A stretch of DNA of 64,000 nucleotides from Halegenticoccus soli. GTDB taxonomy: Archaea; Halobacteriota; Halobacteria; Halobacteriales; Haloferacaceae. Location: assembly GCF_002844195.1 (NCBI RefSeq), contig NZ_PEND01000002.1, positions 434,001-498,000 on the forward strand, written 5' to 3'. Shown here piece by piece: positions 53,595 to 61,843 of the stretch. The first letter of the stretch is position 1; the number at the start of each line of letters is the position of its first letter. Made by a program: the position numbers and the translations under genes. The notes below the pieces were generated by a model. That model had not been told where the DNA came from, searched no databases, and worked only from the letters and a program-made list of their open reading frames with translations.

Positions 53595-54072
53595 TCAGAA
53601 CCGGTTCCGCCACCGCTCGGTCCGGAGCACCTCGTCTTTCATCGCCGAGGCCAGCTCCTTCGCCCGCTCCTCGCCGAACTCGTCGGTGAGGTCCTCGACG
53701 GCCGACTCCCACGACCCGCCGATCGACGACCAGTACTCCAGGACGCTCTCGCGGTCCCAGCCGTCGGGCAGGTCGTCGAGGCCGTTCACGTCCTCGCTCA
53801 CGACGTCCGTCAGCGCCTCGCCGTCCACCTCCGGGGGGGGAGTCGTCGTCGAACGACGTCGCCCGCATCGCGGACGCGCGGTAGACCGCCGAACCGGGGG
53901 ATTCGAGGCCGACGACGTGCGCCGGGCGGTCCGCGCGGGCCTCGACCGCCGCGAGGTCGCCGTCGCCCTCCGGAAACTCGAAGTCGTCGGTCAGCACCGC
54001 CGCGACGACCCCGCGCCCGTCCGGTGTCGCCACCGCGTCGCCCTCGTCGTACCGAGTGTCGTCCTCGGACAT
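53595..54072 (-). pseudogene. conserved hypothetical gene interrupted by a G8 frameshift
   Basis: The N-terminal part (MSEDDTRYDEGDAVATPDGRG..., from ATG 54070-54072) and the C-terminal part (VDGEALTDVVSEDVNGLDDL...EVLRTERWRNRF, stop at 53595-53597) are both acidic and haloarchaeal but lie in different frames. The switch falls in a run of eight G (53833-53840). Removing one base makes a single ~158-residue protein reading DDDSPPEVDGEALTD. Either a sequencing or assembly error or a real, possibly phase-variable, mutation. The function of the family is unknown. Confidence 0.75.
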
Positions 54073-54202
54073 ACCGTCGCGTAGGGTGACAGAACCCGTG
54101 GCCCTTACGGCCGAACCGTCCCCCGCCCGCTACTCGCCGTCAGACTTTCTCCGTCGGCCGTCGGTCCATCACCGTTCGCCACCTGTTCCTCGACGCTCGT
54201 CG

Positions 54203-54649
54203 TCAGTTCCCGGCCGTTCGTCGTTCGCCGTCCACCGGGCCTCCCCACGCGGTGTCCCCATGCCCGCCGCCCGTCTTGTACACGCCGCGGGCGGTCGCCA
54301 CGCGCGTCCCCTCGGCGTCCCGGACGACCACGTCCGCCACCGCCACGCTGCCGCCGTCCCTGACGACCTCCGCATCCGCGACCAGGTCGGTCCGCGCGGG
54401 CGCGAGGTAATCCATCCGCATGTCGACGGTCGGCGTCGGCGCGCGGTGCAGCGAGATGACCGCCGCGCCGCCGACCGTGTCGGCGAGCGAGTACGCGACG
54501 CCCCCGTGGGCGACGGCCCGTCCGGGGACCGAGGAGTGCTCCGAGCCGAGTTCGAGCGACCCCTCGGCGCACCCGTCGGCCGCGACGCTCACTTCGATAC
54601 CCAGGTGTTCGCAGAACGGCATCGCCGTGATCAGCTCCGGGAGGGTCAT
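54203..54649 (-). CDS. PaaI-family hotdog thioesterase
   Basis: 148 aa from ATG 54647-54649 (MTLPELITAMPFCEHLGIEV). Hotdog-fold signatures: GRAVAHGGVAYSLADTVGGAA with HGG and the catalytic Asp, followed by TVDMRMDYLAPARTDLVADAEVVRDG and VATARGVYKTGG. It hydrolyses an aryl- or acyl-CoA thioester, as PaaI does for phenylacetyl-CoA pathway intermediates. Stands alone; substrate not predictable. Confidence 0.87.
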   Translation of the reverse strand: MTLPELITAMPFCEHLGIEVSVAADGCAEGSLELGSEHSSVPGRAVAHGGVAYSLADTVGGAAVISLHRAPTPTVDMRMDYLAPARTDLVADAEVVRDGGSVAVADVVVRDAEGTRVATARGVYKTGGGHGDTAWGGPVDGERRTAGN

Positions 54650-54762
54650 GCGCGGGCTTCTCGGCCGGACGGCATACGAGTACCGGACGCCGCCGCTCCG
54701 CCGTCGTCGCCGCGCGGCGAGACGTGACCGGATTTATCCCGCCGGCGCGCGTCCGCTAACGC

Positions 54763-55767
54763 GTGGCCCCGTCCGTCATCGTCGATCTCGCGCTCCTCGT
54801 CGTCGGCGTCGTCGCCCTCTGGGGCGGGTCGAGGCTGTTCGTCGACGGGGCGGTCGACCTCGCCCGTCGGCTCGGCCTCTCCGAACTCGTCATCGGCCTG
54901 ACCGTCGTGGCCGTCGGAACCTCCGCGCCAGAGCTCGCGGTCACGGTCGACGCGGCGCTCGTCGGCGCGGCCGACCTGGCGGTCGGCAACGTCGTCGGGA
55001 GCGACATCTACAACACGGCCGTCATCCTCGGCGTCGTCACCCTCGTCCGGGCGGTTCAGGTCTCACGCCGAATGCTGCGCCGGGACGGTTTCGTGCTGCT
55101 CGCGACGACGGCGCTCCTGCTCGCCGTCGTGTGGGACCTGCGGGTGTCGCAGTTCGAAGGGGCGCTGCTGCTCGCGCTGTTCGGCGCGTACCTCCTCCTG
55201 TTGCTCCGGCTCGCGCCCGACGCGGCCGAACCGGATCCGAAATCGGAGTCGGAGTCAGCGCCGGGATCGGCGTCCGACTCGGAGTCGAAACCGGCGTCCG
55301 GGAACCCGACGGCCGGAGGCGAGCGGCGGGGGATCGTCGACCTCGCGCTGCTCGCCGTCGGTCTCGCCGTCGTCGTCGCCGGCGGGCACCTCCTCGTCGA
55401 GAGCGCGGTGTCCCTCGCCCGCGACGCCGGCGTGTCCGAGTGGCTCATCGGCGCGACGGTCGTCGCCGCCGGCACCTCGACGCCCGAGCTCGCCGTGTCG
55501 CTCGTCGCGCTCTCGCGCGGCCGGACGAACGTCTCGGTCGGCAACGTCATCGGGAGCAACGTGTTCAACGTCCTCTTCGTGCTCGGCGTCGCCGCGACGA
55601 TCGCGCCGCTTTCGGTCTCCCGGGCGGCGTTCGACAGCGCCCTCTGGCTCCTCGGGCTGACGGTCCTGCTCGTCGTCGCGCTCTGGTCCGGCCGGCGGCT
55701 CTCGCGCCCCGAAGGCGGGCTGCTCGTCGGATCGGAGGCGCTCCGGTGGGTACTCGGATTCCTCTAG
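54763..55767 (+). CDS. CaCA-family Na+/Ca2+ (cation) antiporter
   Basis: 334 aa from GTG 54763. Two inverted halves of about five helices each bear the alpha-repeats GTSAPELAVTVDAALVGAADLAVGN..GSDIYN and GTSTPELAVSLVALSRGRTNVSVGNVIGSNVFN, with the transport Glu and Asn residues. The cytosolic loop between them is short, Asp/Glu/Ser-rich and halophile-like. Exchanges Ca2+ (or another cation) against Na+. Convergent with ubaA (27 nt). Confidence 0.92.
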   Translation: MAPSVIVDLALLVVGVVALWGGSRLFVDGAVDLARRLGLSELVIGLTVVAVGTSAPELAVTVDAALVGAADLAVGNVVGSDIYNTAVILGVVTLVRAVQVSRRMLRRDGFVLLATTALLLAVVWDLRVSQFEGALLLALFGAYLLLLLRLAPDAAEPDPKSESESAPGSASDSESKPASGNPTAGGERRGIVDLALLAVGLAVVVAGGHLLVESAVSLARDAGVSEWLIGATVVAAGTSTPELAVSLVALSRGRTNVSVGNVIGSNVFNVLFVLGVAATIAPLSVSRAAFDSALWLLGLTVLLVVALWSGRRLSRPEGGLLVGSEALRWVLGFL

Positions 55768-55794
55768 AACACGCTCCGTCTCGGCCCGACGGCC

Positions 55795-56607
55795 CTACTC
55801 CGCCTCGACCGCGCAGCCGCCGGCGTACTCGATCCCCTCGATCGAGTCGATGGGGTTCTCGCCGCAGACGGGGCAGTCCGGGTTCCGCCGGTACGGCACC
55901 GTCTCGAAGCTCATGTCCATCGCGTCGTAGAACAGCAGTCGCCCCTCCAGCACCTCGCCCTCGCCGAGGAGGAGCTTCACCGCCTCCGTCGCCTGCACGC
56001 AGCCGACCGTGCCCGGGAGGACGCCCAGGACGCCCGTCGTCGCGCAGTCGGGCACGGTCCCCGGCTCCGGAGCCTCGGGGAACAGACACCGGTAGCACGG
56101 CCCGCCCGGGACGAGCGTCGTCGCCTGCCCCTCGAACTTGTAGATGGCCCCGTGGACGACCGGCACGCCCGCCAGGCGGGCGGCGTCGTTGACCAGGTAG
56201 CGCGTCGGGAAGTTGTCCGAGGCGTCGACGACGATGTCGTACCCTTCGAGGAGCGACCCGACGTTCTCCGGCCCGAGGCGCGTCTCGTACGTCTCGACCG
56301 TCACGTCCGGGTTCAGTCGCTCGACGAACGCGGCGGCGCTTTCGACCTTCGGGACGCCCACGTCCGCGTCGGCGTGGATCACCTGCCGCTGGAGGTTCGA
56401 CCGCTCGACCACGTCGTCGTCGACGATCCCCAGCGTCCCGACGCCCGCGGCCGCGAGGTACTGGATGACCGGCGCGCCGAGCCCTCCCGCCCCGATGACC
56501 AGCGCCCGCCCGTTCAACAGCTTCTCCTGGCCCTCCGGGCCCACCTCGTCCATGATGATGTGCCGGGAGTAGCGGTCGAGCTGCGTCGCGTCGAGTGAGA
56601 GGCTCAT
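55795..56607 (-). CDS. ubaA: SAMP-activating E1 enzyme UbaA (ThiF/MoeB family)
   Basis: 270 aa from ATG 56605-56607 (MSLSLDATQLDRYSRHIIMDEVG). Adenylation site GAGGLGAPVIQYLAAAGVG, LGIVDDDVVERSNLQRQ, active-site Cys in PDCATTGVLG, and the zinc site formed by CYRC and CPVC. In Haloferax UbaA adenylates ubiquitin-like SAMPs for protein conjugation and for sulfur transfer to molybdopterin and tRNA wobble uridine. Here the window also holds TusA/rhodanese genes 3 kb away that could feed sulfur to such systems. No SAMP gene is adjacent. Confidence 0.93.
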   Translation of the reverse strand: MSLSLDATQLDRYSRHIIMDEVGPEGQEKLLNGRALVIGAGGLGAPVIQYLAAAGVGTLGIVDDDVVERSNLQRQVIHADADVGVPKVESAAAFVERLNPDVTVETYETRLGPENVGSLLEGYDIVVDASDNFPTRYLVNDAARLAGVPVVHGAIYKFEGQATTLVPGGPCYRCLFPEAPEPGTVPDCATTGVLGVLPGTVGCVQATEAVKLLLGEGEVLEGRLLFYDAMDMSFETVPYRRNPDCPVCGENPIDSIEGIEYAGGCAVEAE

Positions 56608-56663
56608 GGGCGTATCTTTCGGGCGATCCGGTATAAGGTCACGGCTCGCGCCGCGCTTCTGAT

Positions 56664-56760
56664 AGGGAGTGTCGGAGGAGTTCGTAACTTCTCGACGAAG
56701 AACCGAGAGGCGTCACCCAGGGACGAGCTTCGGCACCGCCGGCTGGCTCCGATACTCCCT
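56664..56760. ncRNA. 97-bp stem-bounded element, candidate structured RNA or MITE-like remnant
   Basis: AGGGAGTGTCGGAG (56664-56677) pairs with CTCCGATACTCCCT (56747-56760) over 14 bp, with a single G-U wobble. Inside, CTTCTCGACGAAG and GCGTCACCCAGGGACG can form further hairpins. No target-site duplication or transposase is seen. It lies between divergent ubaA and the SprT gene. RNA versus mobile-remnant status is undecided; strand not known. Confidence 0.3.
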
Positions 56761-56829
56761 GCGAACGCCGGCGCGTCTGACGCGCCCTTAAGCCACGGGA
56801 GGGAGAACCGACGAACGATCCGCCGAACG

Positions 56830-57390
56830 ATGGTGTCAGACGACGCGCCGAAGACGCACGACGAGCTCCTGTCGCGGGCGGCGTCCTACGCCGCGACGGT
56901 CGACGTCGACCTCGACCGCTCCGCGGTCGACTGGGAGGTGTCGACGCGGGCGAAGCGCCGGGCGGGCGCGTGCCTGTACGACCGCCGGACCGGCGACGTG
57001 ACGATCCGGCTCACGTGGGACGCCTACCGCGCGTACGGGTGGGAGCGGTTCACCGAGGTCATCCGCCACGAGCTGATCCACGCGTGGGAATACCGGCGGT
57101 TCGGCGAGTCGAATCACGGCCCGCGGTTCCGGCGGAAGGCGCGCGAACTCGACGCCTCAGTCCGCTGTCCGCGGTTCAGCGAGGGACGGCTCCGGCTCGT
57201 CTGCGCGGACGACGGCTGCTCGTGGACCGCCGAGCGACACCGCGCCTCGAAGGCGGTGACGCGCCCGGAGCGCCGGCGGTGCGGCTCGTGCCGGTCCCCC
57301 TACGAGGTCGAACACGTGGCAACGGGACTGACCTGGCGGACCAACGCGGGGTATCGGCGCGCCCGAAAGCGGATCGGGGACGAGTGGTAA
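56830..57390 (+). CDS. SprT-like zinc metalloprotease
   Basis: 186 aa from ATG 56830 (MVSDDAPKTHDELLSRAASY). The HELIHAWEY motif (HExxH) with a downstream histidine in GESNHGPRFRRKARELD builds the zinc site of SprT/SPRTN proteases. The C-terminal CADDGCSWTAERHRASKAV...RRCGSCRSPYEVEH is a zinc ribbon likely to contact DNA. The human homologue SPRTN removes DNA-protein crosslinks; an equivalent archaeal role is plausible. Followed by a short same-strand pair of small genes. Confidence 0.9.
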   Translation: MVSDDAPKTHDELLSRAASYAATVDVDLDRSAVDWEVSTRAKRRAGACLYDRRTGDVTIRLTWDAYRAYGWERFTEVIRHELIHAWEYRRFGESNHGPRFRRKARELDASVRCPRFSEGRLRLVCADDGCSWTAERHRASKAVTRPERRRCGSCRSPYEVEHVATGLTWRTNAGYRRARKRIGDEW

Positions 57391-57464
57391 GCGCGCCCCG
57401 ACCCCCGCGCCGGCGGCGTCAGACCGTCGAAACAGCTAACCTCTCGAGGCGACGAGAGTCGGAC

Positions 57465-57647
57465 ATGTCGGCTGCGGTCCTCCTCGCCCTGTTCGTCCTC
57501 GTCGGCGTCGGCGGCGGCCTCGCGCTGTACTTCCTCGTCGACGCGGAGACGAGCGGCCGACCGATCGCGGATCGCGACACCGCCGAGCGGTCGGTCAGGC
57601 GCGACGTCGACGAAGCGGAGCGCGACCCGCCCTCGAACCGCCGATGA
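57465..57647 (+). CDS. 60-aa single-pass membrane protein
   Basis: ATG 57465 (MSAAVLLALFVLVGVGGGLA). One N-terminal helix (residues 3-25) with glycine-zipper character, then a charged cytosolic or external tail (RRDVDEAERDPPSNRR). The stop overlaps the ATG of the following gene (ATGA), so the two are translationally coupled. Unknown function. Confidence 0.7.
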   Translation: MSAAVLLALFVLVGVGGGLALYFLVDAETSGRPIADRDTAERSVRRDVDEAERDPPSNRR

Positions 57648-57937
57648 CCGAAGACCAATCCCTCGCGGAGCTCCTCGCCGACCTGCACGCGCACCTCGAA
57701 GCGACGGCGGAGCTGCCGATCCGCCGCGAGGCGAACCTGTGGCTCGGCGAGGCGGAGGCCGTCGCCGCGGACGTCGCCGGGGGCGACGCGAGCGAGGAGA
57801 CGGTCCGCGCGCGGGTCGAACAGATACGGACGCTCCTGGAGCGGATCGACGAGACCGAGAACGCCGCGGCGGACGAGCGCGTCGAGGCGGCCCTCGAACT
57901 CGCCGCGGCCGTCGAAAACCGGCTCGGGCGGCGGTAG
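57644..57937 (+). CDS. small acidic helical protein
   Basis: 97 aa from ATG 57644 (MTEDQSLAELLADLHAHLEA), coupled to the membrane microprotein ahead of it. Predicted as three amphipathic helices with heptad leucines (VRARVEQIRTLLERIDE). No motif. Probably a soluble partner of the preceding membrane protein, by position only. Confidence 0.72.
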   Translation: MTEDQSLAELLADLHAHLEATAELPIRREANLWLGEAEAVAADVAGGDASEETVRARVEQIRTLLERIDETENAAADERVEAALELAAAVENRLGRR

Positions 57938-58239
57938 GTCGCCGGTAACCCCCGGGTCGATTCGACCGTGGGTCTTCGGCGGGTCGACGATAGGTCTTCG
58001 GTGGATCGCCGGTGAGTCGCCGGACGATCCGGCCGGCGTCGTCGGCTCCCACAAGTATCTCCGATTCCTCGGACGCGGCGGGCGTCGTCGTCGTCCCGCC
58101 GCCGCCGGGCGGTTTCTCCGAAGACGGCTCGGAAGCGCCCCCGTACCGCTTTCTTCGCGCCGTTCGCCCCGTCACGGCTGACGGCAGCGATGCCGGACTC
58201 AGTGCGGTTTTTCCGTTCGATCCCCCTACCCCGCTCCGA
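57938..58239. repeat. 302-bp gap with two 22-bp GGTCTTCGG repeats
   Basis: Imperfect 22-bp units at 57970-57991 (GGGTCTTCGGCGGGTCGACGAT, one base longer than allowed here, so read by its ends GGGTCTTCGG...CGACGAT) and 57992-58013 (AGGTCTTCGG...CGCCGGT) are followed by related GAGTCGCCGG. The remainder is GC-rich leader of the YeeE gene without a supported frame; an in-frame extension of YeeE through it (to 58012) lacks membrane-protein character. Confidence 0.55.
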
Positions 58240-59409
58240 ATGGTGTCGAACGCTCTCGTCGCGGTCGTCGTCGGCCTCGGCCTCGGCGTGTTCCTGCAGA
58301 AGGGTCGCTTCTGCTTCGTCCACGCGTTCCGCGACCTCTTCGCGTTCAAGGACACCCGGGTCACGAAGGCCGTGCTGGTCGCGACGACGCTCACGATGCT
58401 GTTCTGGAGCGTCGCGTACGCCCTCGGCTACTACCGGGAGTTCTGGACGCCCGGGTGGGGGCTGACGGGGCTCGTCGGCGGGTTCGTCTTCGGCGTGGGG
58501 ATGACCTACGCCGGGGGCTGCGCATCCGGAACGCTGTACCGCGCGGGCCAGGGGTACCTCCACTTCTGGCTCACCCTCCTGTTCATGGGCGTCGGCTACG
58601 TCGCGTTCACCGTCGCCTTCCCGACGCTCGAACCGGCGTACTTCGAGCCGCTGACGTTCGGCGCGGGGGCGTCACTGTTCGCGCTCTCGCCGATCCCCGC
58701 CCCGGCGCTGGCGCTGCTCGTCGCCGCCGGGGTCGTGCTCGTCTACGCGACGATCGTCGGGCGGGCGCGGGAGCCCCGCGGCGATCGACCCCACGGACGG
58801 GCGGCGAAGCTCACCCTCGCCGCCGCGCTCGCGCCCGTCGCCGGACTCCGGTCGCTCGCACGCGGGACGAAGGCGTACCTACGCGGCTTCGCGGAGATCG
58901 ACGACTGGAAGGCGGCGTCCAGGCGCCCCTGGGACCCCCGGACGGCCGCGCTCGGGATCACGGCGCTGGCGGTGCTGTGGTTCACGCAGGTGTCGATCGT
59001 CGGCGTGACGGGCCCCGAAGCGCGGTGGACGGGGTACCTGCTCCAGCAGGTCGGCGTGGACGCCGGAAGCTTCGAGTACTGGGGCTCGGTCCTGTTCCAG
59101 GGCGAGGGGATCGGGATCACCGTCGACATGCTGATGATCGCGTCGGTGATCGTCGGCGCGTTCCTCGCGGCGGTCTGGAGCGGCGACTTCTCCGTCCGCG
59201 TCCCGAAGCGCCGGCGCGTTCCGAACGCCGTCGTCGGCGGGTTCCTGATGGGCGCGGGCTCGCGGCTCGCCCCGGGCTGCAACATCGGGAACGTCTACTC
59301 CGGGCTCGCGGAGCTTTCGATCCACTCGTTCGTGGCGACGATCGGCATCGTCGCCGGCGTGTACGCCACGACCCACTGGATCTACCGCGAGGTCGGCTGC
59401 GCGATCTGA
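58240..59409 (+). CDS. YeeE/YedE (TsuA-like) thiosulfate/sulfur uptake protein
   Basis: 389 aa from ATG 58240 (MVSNALVAVVVGLGLGVFLQ), about nine to ten helices in two related halves. The conserved transport cysteines appear as GRFCFVHAFRD, GGCASGTLYRAG and LAPGCNIGNVYSG, the three-Cys pathway that hands thiosulfate sulfur through the TsuA pore. It is followed by tusA (51 nt) and a rhodanese, so imported thiosulfate could be taken straight into a persulfide relay. A longer frame upstream is not membrane-like. Confidence 0.9.
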   Translation: MVSNALVAVVVGLGLGVFLQKGRFCFVHAFRDLFAFKDTRVTKAVLVATTLTMLFWSVAYALGYYREFWTPGWGLTGLVGGFVFGVGMTYAGGCASGTLYRAGQGYLHFWLTLLFMGVGYVAFTVAFPTLEPAYFEPLTFGAGASLFALSPIPAPALALLVAAGVVLVYATIVGRAREPRGDRPHGRAAKLTLAAALAPVAGLRSLARGTKAYLRGFAEIDDWKAASRRPWDPRTAALGITALAVLWFTQVSIVGVTGPEARWTGYLLQQVGVDAGSFEYWGSVLFQGEGIGITVDMLMIASVIVGAFLAAVWSGDFSVRVPKRRRVPNAVVGGFLMGAGSRLAPGCNIGNVYSGLAELSIHSFVATIGIVAGVYATTHWIYREVGCAI

Positions 59410-59460
59410 ACGAACGGACAGACAACCGTCGAAGACACACACCGACACGAAACACCAATC

Positions 59461-59760
59461 ATGAGCGGACCTTCGCTCGACGACTTCGTCGACATGCCCG
59501 ACGAGGTCGACGACGAGACGGCCGAACGGCTCGCAGAACAGGCGGTCGAGACGCAGGACATGACCGGCGAGGTCTGTCCGTACCCGCAGGTCGAGGCGAA
59601 GAAGGCGATTCAGCGCCTCGACTCGGGGGATCTGCTGCTGCAGGAGACGGACCACGTCCCCTCGACCGAGAACGTCCCGCGGGCCGTCGGCGACGCGGTC
59701 GACGCCCGCGTCTGGCGCAGCGGCGACGGACTGTACCGCATCTTCCTCCGGAAGCGATAG
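59461..59760 (+). CDS. tusA: TusA-family sulfur carrier
   Basis: 99 aa from ATG 59461. The CPYP motif in GEVCPYPQVEAKKAIQRL carries the persulfide-forming Cys on the first helix; the rest folds as the TusA alpha/beta sandwich (ENVPRAVGDAVDARVW...YRIFL). The N-terminal ~35 residues are an acidic extension (SLDDFVDMPDEVDDE). Two nucleotides before the rhodanese ATG, so the pair is co-translated. Confidence 0.92.
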   Translation: MSGPSLDDFVDMPDEVDDETAERLAEQAVETQDMTGEVCPYPQVEAKKAIQRLDSGDLLLQETDHVPSTENVPRAVGDAVDARVWRSGDGLYRIFLRKR

Positions 59761-59762
59761 CC

Positions 59763-60065
59763 ATGGTCGCCGAAACCCCGCCCGAGGAAGTCCGTGCCCG
59801 GCTCGAAGCCGGCGAGGGGTTCGACCTCGTCGACATCCGTGACGCCGATGCGTACGACGAGGCGCACATCCCCGGCGCGGAGAACGTCCCCCTCGACGAC
59901 CTGGAGGACGCCGTCGACGACCGGGAGTGGGCCGACGAGGTTATCGTCGCCTGTTACGTCGGCGAGAGCTCCGTACAGGTGGCGCGGTTTCTCGACGCCC
60001 GCACGGACGCCGAGGTGTCGAGCATGGCCGGCGGCTACGACGCGTGGCGCGGCGACCTGGAGTAG
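59763..60065 (+). CDS. rhodanese-like sulfurtransferase
   Basis: 100 aa from ATG 59763 (MVAETPPEEVRARLEAGEGF). Single rhodanese domain: VDIRDADAYDEAHIPGAENVPLDD and the active-site loop CYVGESSVQVA, whose Cys forms a persulfide. It starts 2 nt after tusA. It should move sulfane sulfur between the importer, TusA and an acceptor. Confidence 0.92.
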   Translation: MVAETPPEEVRARLEAGEGFDLVDIRDADAYDEAHIPGAENVPLDDLEDAVDDREWADEVIVACYVGESSVQVARFLDARTDAEVSSMAGGYDAWRGDLE

Positions 60066-60122
60066 TCGAACCCGCCTTCCGCGTCGCAAACGGCTAAGTG
60101 CGCGACCGTGGTACGACCTCGC

Positions 60123-60608
60123 ATGAGCGACGTGTTACGAACCGTGCTTCCCGTGAGTGAGTCGACGGAGTCGGAGCGCGCCGACCGAGAGGAGCCGGCG
60201 GCGGAGACCGACGACGAGAGCGGAGCGAAAGCGGGGTCGGGCGGCCCGCTCTTCCTCCTCGCCAGACTCCTCTTCGGCGGCGTTCTGGCGTTCATGGGGC
60301 TCAACCACTTTCTGAACCCCGAGTCGATGATCGGCTACGCGGAGTCGAAGGGCGTCCCCAACGCCTCGCTCGCGGTGCCGTTCTCGGGCGGCATGCTCGT
60401 CTTCGGCGGGCTGGGAATCGCGCTGTGGCGACTCCCGACGCTCGCGGCCGGCGCGGTCGCGACGTTCTTCGTCGGCGTCACTCCGAAGATGCACGACTTC
60501 TGGAACTACGAGGGCGAGGAAAAGCAGGACCAGCAGATTCAGTTCATGAAGAACCTCGGCCTCCTCGGCGGGGCGCTCGCCTTCCTCGTCCGCGCCGGGC
60601 GCGAGTGA
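60123..60608 (+). CDS. DoxX-family membrane protein (paralogue of 52582-52974)
   Basis: 161 aa from ATG 60123. An acidic ~45-residue N-terminal tail (ESTESERADREEPAAETDDE) precedes four helices: ARLLFGGVLAFMGLNHFLNPESM, FGGLGIALWRLPTLAAGAVATFFVGVTPKMHDFWNYEGEEKQDQQIQFMKNLGLLGGALAF. The block IALWRLPTLAAGAV...TPxMHDFWNYEGEE is nearly the same as in the other DoxX. DoxA/DoxD relatives form thiosulfate:quinone oxidoreductase, which suits this sulfur cluster. 57 nt after the rhodanese. Confidence 0.88.
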   Translation: MSDVLRTVLPVSESTESERADREEPAAETDDESGAKAGSGGPLFLLARLLFGGVLAFMGLNHFLNPESMIGYAESKGVPNASLAVPFSGGMLVFGGLGIALWRLPTLAAGAVATFFVGVTPKMHDFWNYEGEEKQDQQIQFMKNLGLLGGALAFLVRAGRE

Positions 60609-60723
60609 CAGTCCGGAGGCGTCGAACCCCCGGCGAGACACCTCGTCCCAGGTTTTCGGTCGGTTCCGGCAGACGACTCGCCCACCGGAAGGCCTGTCCG
60701 GCGCGCGACCCTCGGTTCGGTCG

Positions 60724-61743
60724 ATGACCGACACCAACCGCCGATTTCTGCTCTCGAAGCGCCCCGAGGGGAAGCCGGAACCGGACGCGTTCGAGCTGGT
60801 CGAGACCGACGTTCCGGAGCCCGGTCCGGGGGAGGTGCTCGTCCGGACGCTGTACCTCTCGGTGGACCCGTACATGCGCGGTCGAATGCGCGACCGCGAG
60901 TCCTACGCCGAGCCGTGGGCGGTCGGCGATCCGCTCCGCGGCGGAGTCGTCGGCGAGGTTGAGGCGTCGAACCACGGCGACTTCGAGCCGGGCGACGTCG
61001 TCGTCGGCAACCTGGAGTGGGCGGACTACGCCGCCGTCGACGGCGACGACCTGCGGTCGGTTGACCCCGACCTCGCGCCGATCTCCACCGCGCTCGGCGT
61101 GCTCGGGATGCCCGGTCGGACCGCCTACTTCGGGATGCTGGAGGTCGCGCACCCGAGACCGGGCGACACCGTCGTGGTCTCCGGCGCGGCGGGCGCGGTG
61201 GGCTCGGTCGCCGGCCAGATCGCCCGGATGGGGGACTGTCGCGTCGTCGGAATCGCCGGCTCGGACGAGAAGACGTCGTTCCTGACCGACGAACTCGGCT
61301 TCGACGGTGCGATCAACTATGCCGCGACCGACGACTACCGCGCGGCGCTGGACGAGGCGGCCCCCGACGGGGTCGACGTCTACTTCGACAACGTCGGCGG
61401 CGAGATCACCGACGCGGTCTTCTCGCGGCTGAACGTGGACGCGCGGGTCGCGGTGTGCGGCCAGATCGCGCTGTACAACGAGAAGTCGGTGCCGACCGGA
61501 CCGCGGAAGCTCGGGACGCTCATCGAGACGCGCGCGAGGGTGCGGGGCTTTCTGGTCAGCGACTTCGCGGCGCGGTTCGATCGCGCGACGGAGCGGCTGG
61601 GCCGCTGGGTGCGGAGCGGCGACCTCCGGTACCGGGAAACGGTGACGGAGGGGCTGGAGAACGCGCCGGAGGCGTTCATCGGGCTGTTCGAGGGCGAGAA
61701 CGTCGGCAAGCAGCTGGTGAAGGTGGGCGACCGGAGCGGGTGA
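60724..61743 (+). CDS. NADPH-dependent MDR-family reductase (CurA/LTB4-dehydrogenase type)
   Basis: 339 aa from ATG 60724 (MTDTNRRFLLSKRPEGKPEPD). The N-terminal SVDPYMRGRM motif and the NADPH site GAAGAVGSVAGQIARMGDCRVVGIAGS are typical of zinc-independent medium-chain reductases that reduce activated double bonds (PTGR/CurA). C-terminal VTEGLENAPEAFIGLFEGENVGKQLVKV also matches. Detoxification of enones or quinones is likely. Independent transcription unit. Confidence 0.9.
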   Translation: MTDTNRRFLLSKRPEGKPEPDAFELVETDVPEPGPGEVLVRTLYLSVDPYMRGRMRDRESYAEPWAVGDPLRGGVVGEVEASNHGDFEPGDVVVGNLEWADYAAVDGDDLRSVDPDLAPISTALGVLGMPGRTAYFGMLEVAHPRPGDTVVVSGAAGAVGSVAGQIARMGDCRVVGIAGSDEKTSFLTDELGFDGAINYAATDDYRAALDEAAPDGVDVYFDNVGGEITDAVFSRLNVDARVAVCGQIALYNEKSVPTGPRKLGTLIETRARVRGFLVSDFAARFDRATERLGRWVRSGDLRYRETVTEGLENAPEAFIGLFEGENVGKQLVKVGDRSG

Positions 61744-61843
61744 GAGGGCCGCCCCTCCCCGGTCGGTCGCCGAAAAAGTCGAAACGTCGGAGGAGCGGGA
61801 GATCGGGACCCGCCGGATCGTACCCGTCGGATCGTCCCCGCCG

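Noticed and set aside
56664-56760. Reading the 14-bp inverted repeat as a classical insertion-sequence end pair
   Set aside because: Only 97 bp, no coding capacity and no target-site duplication visible; kept only as RNA or MITE candidate.
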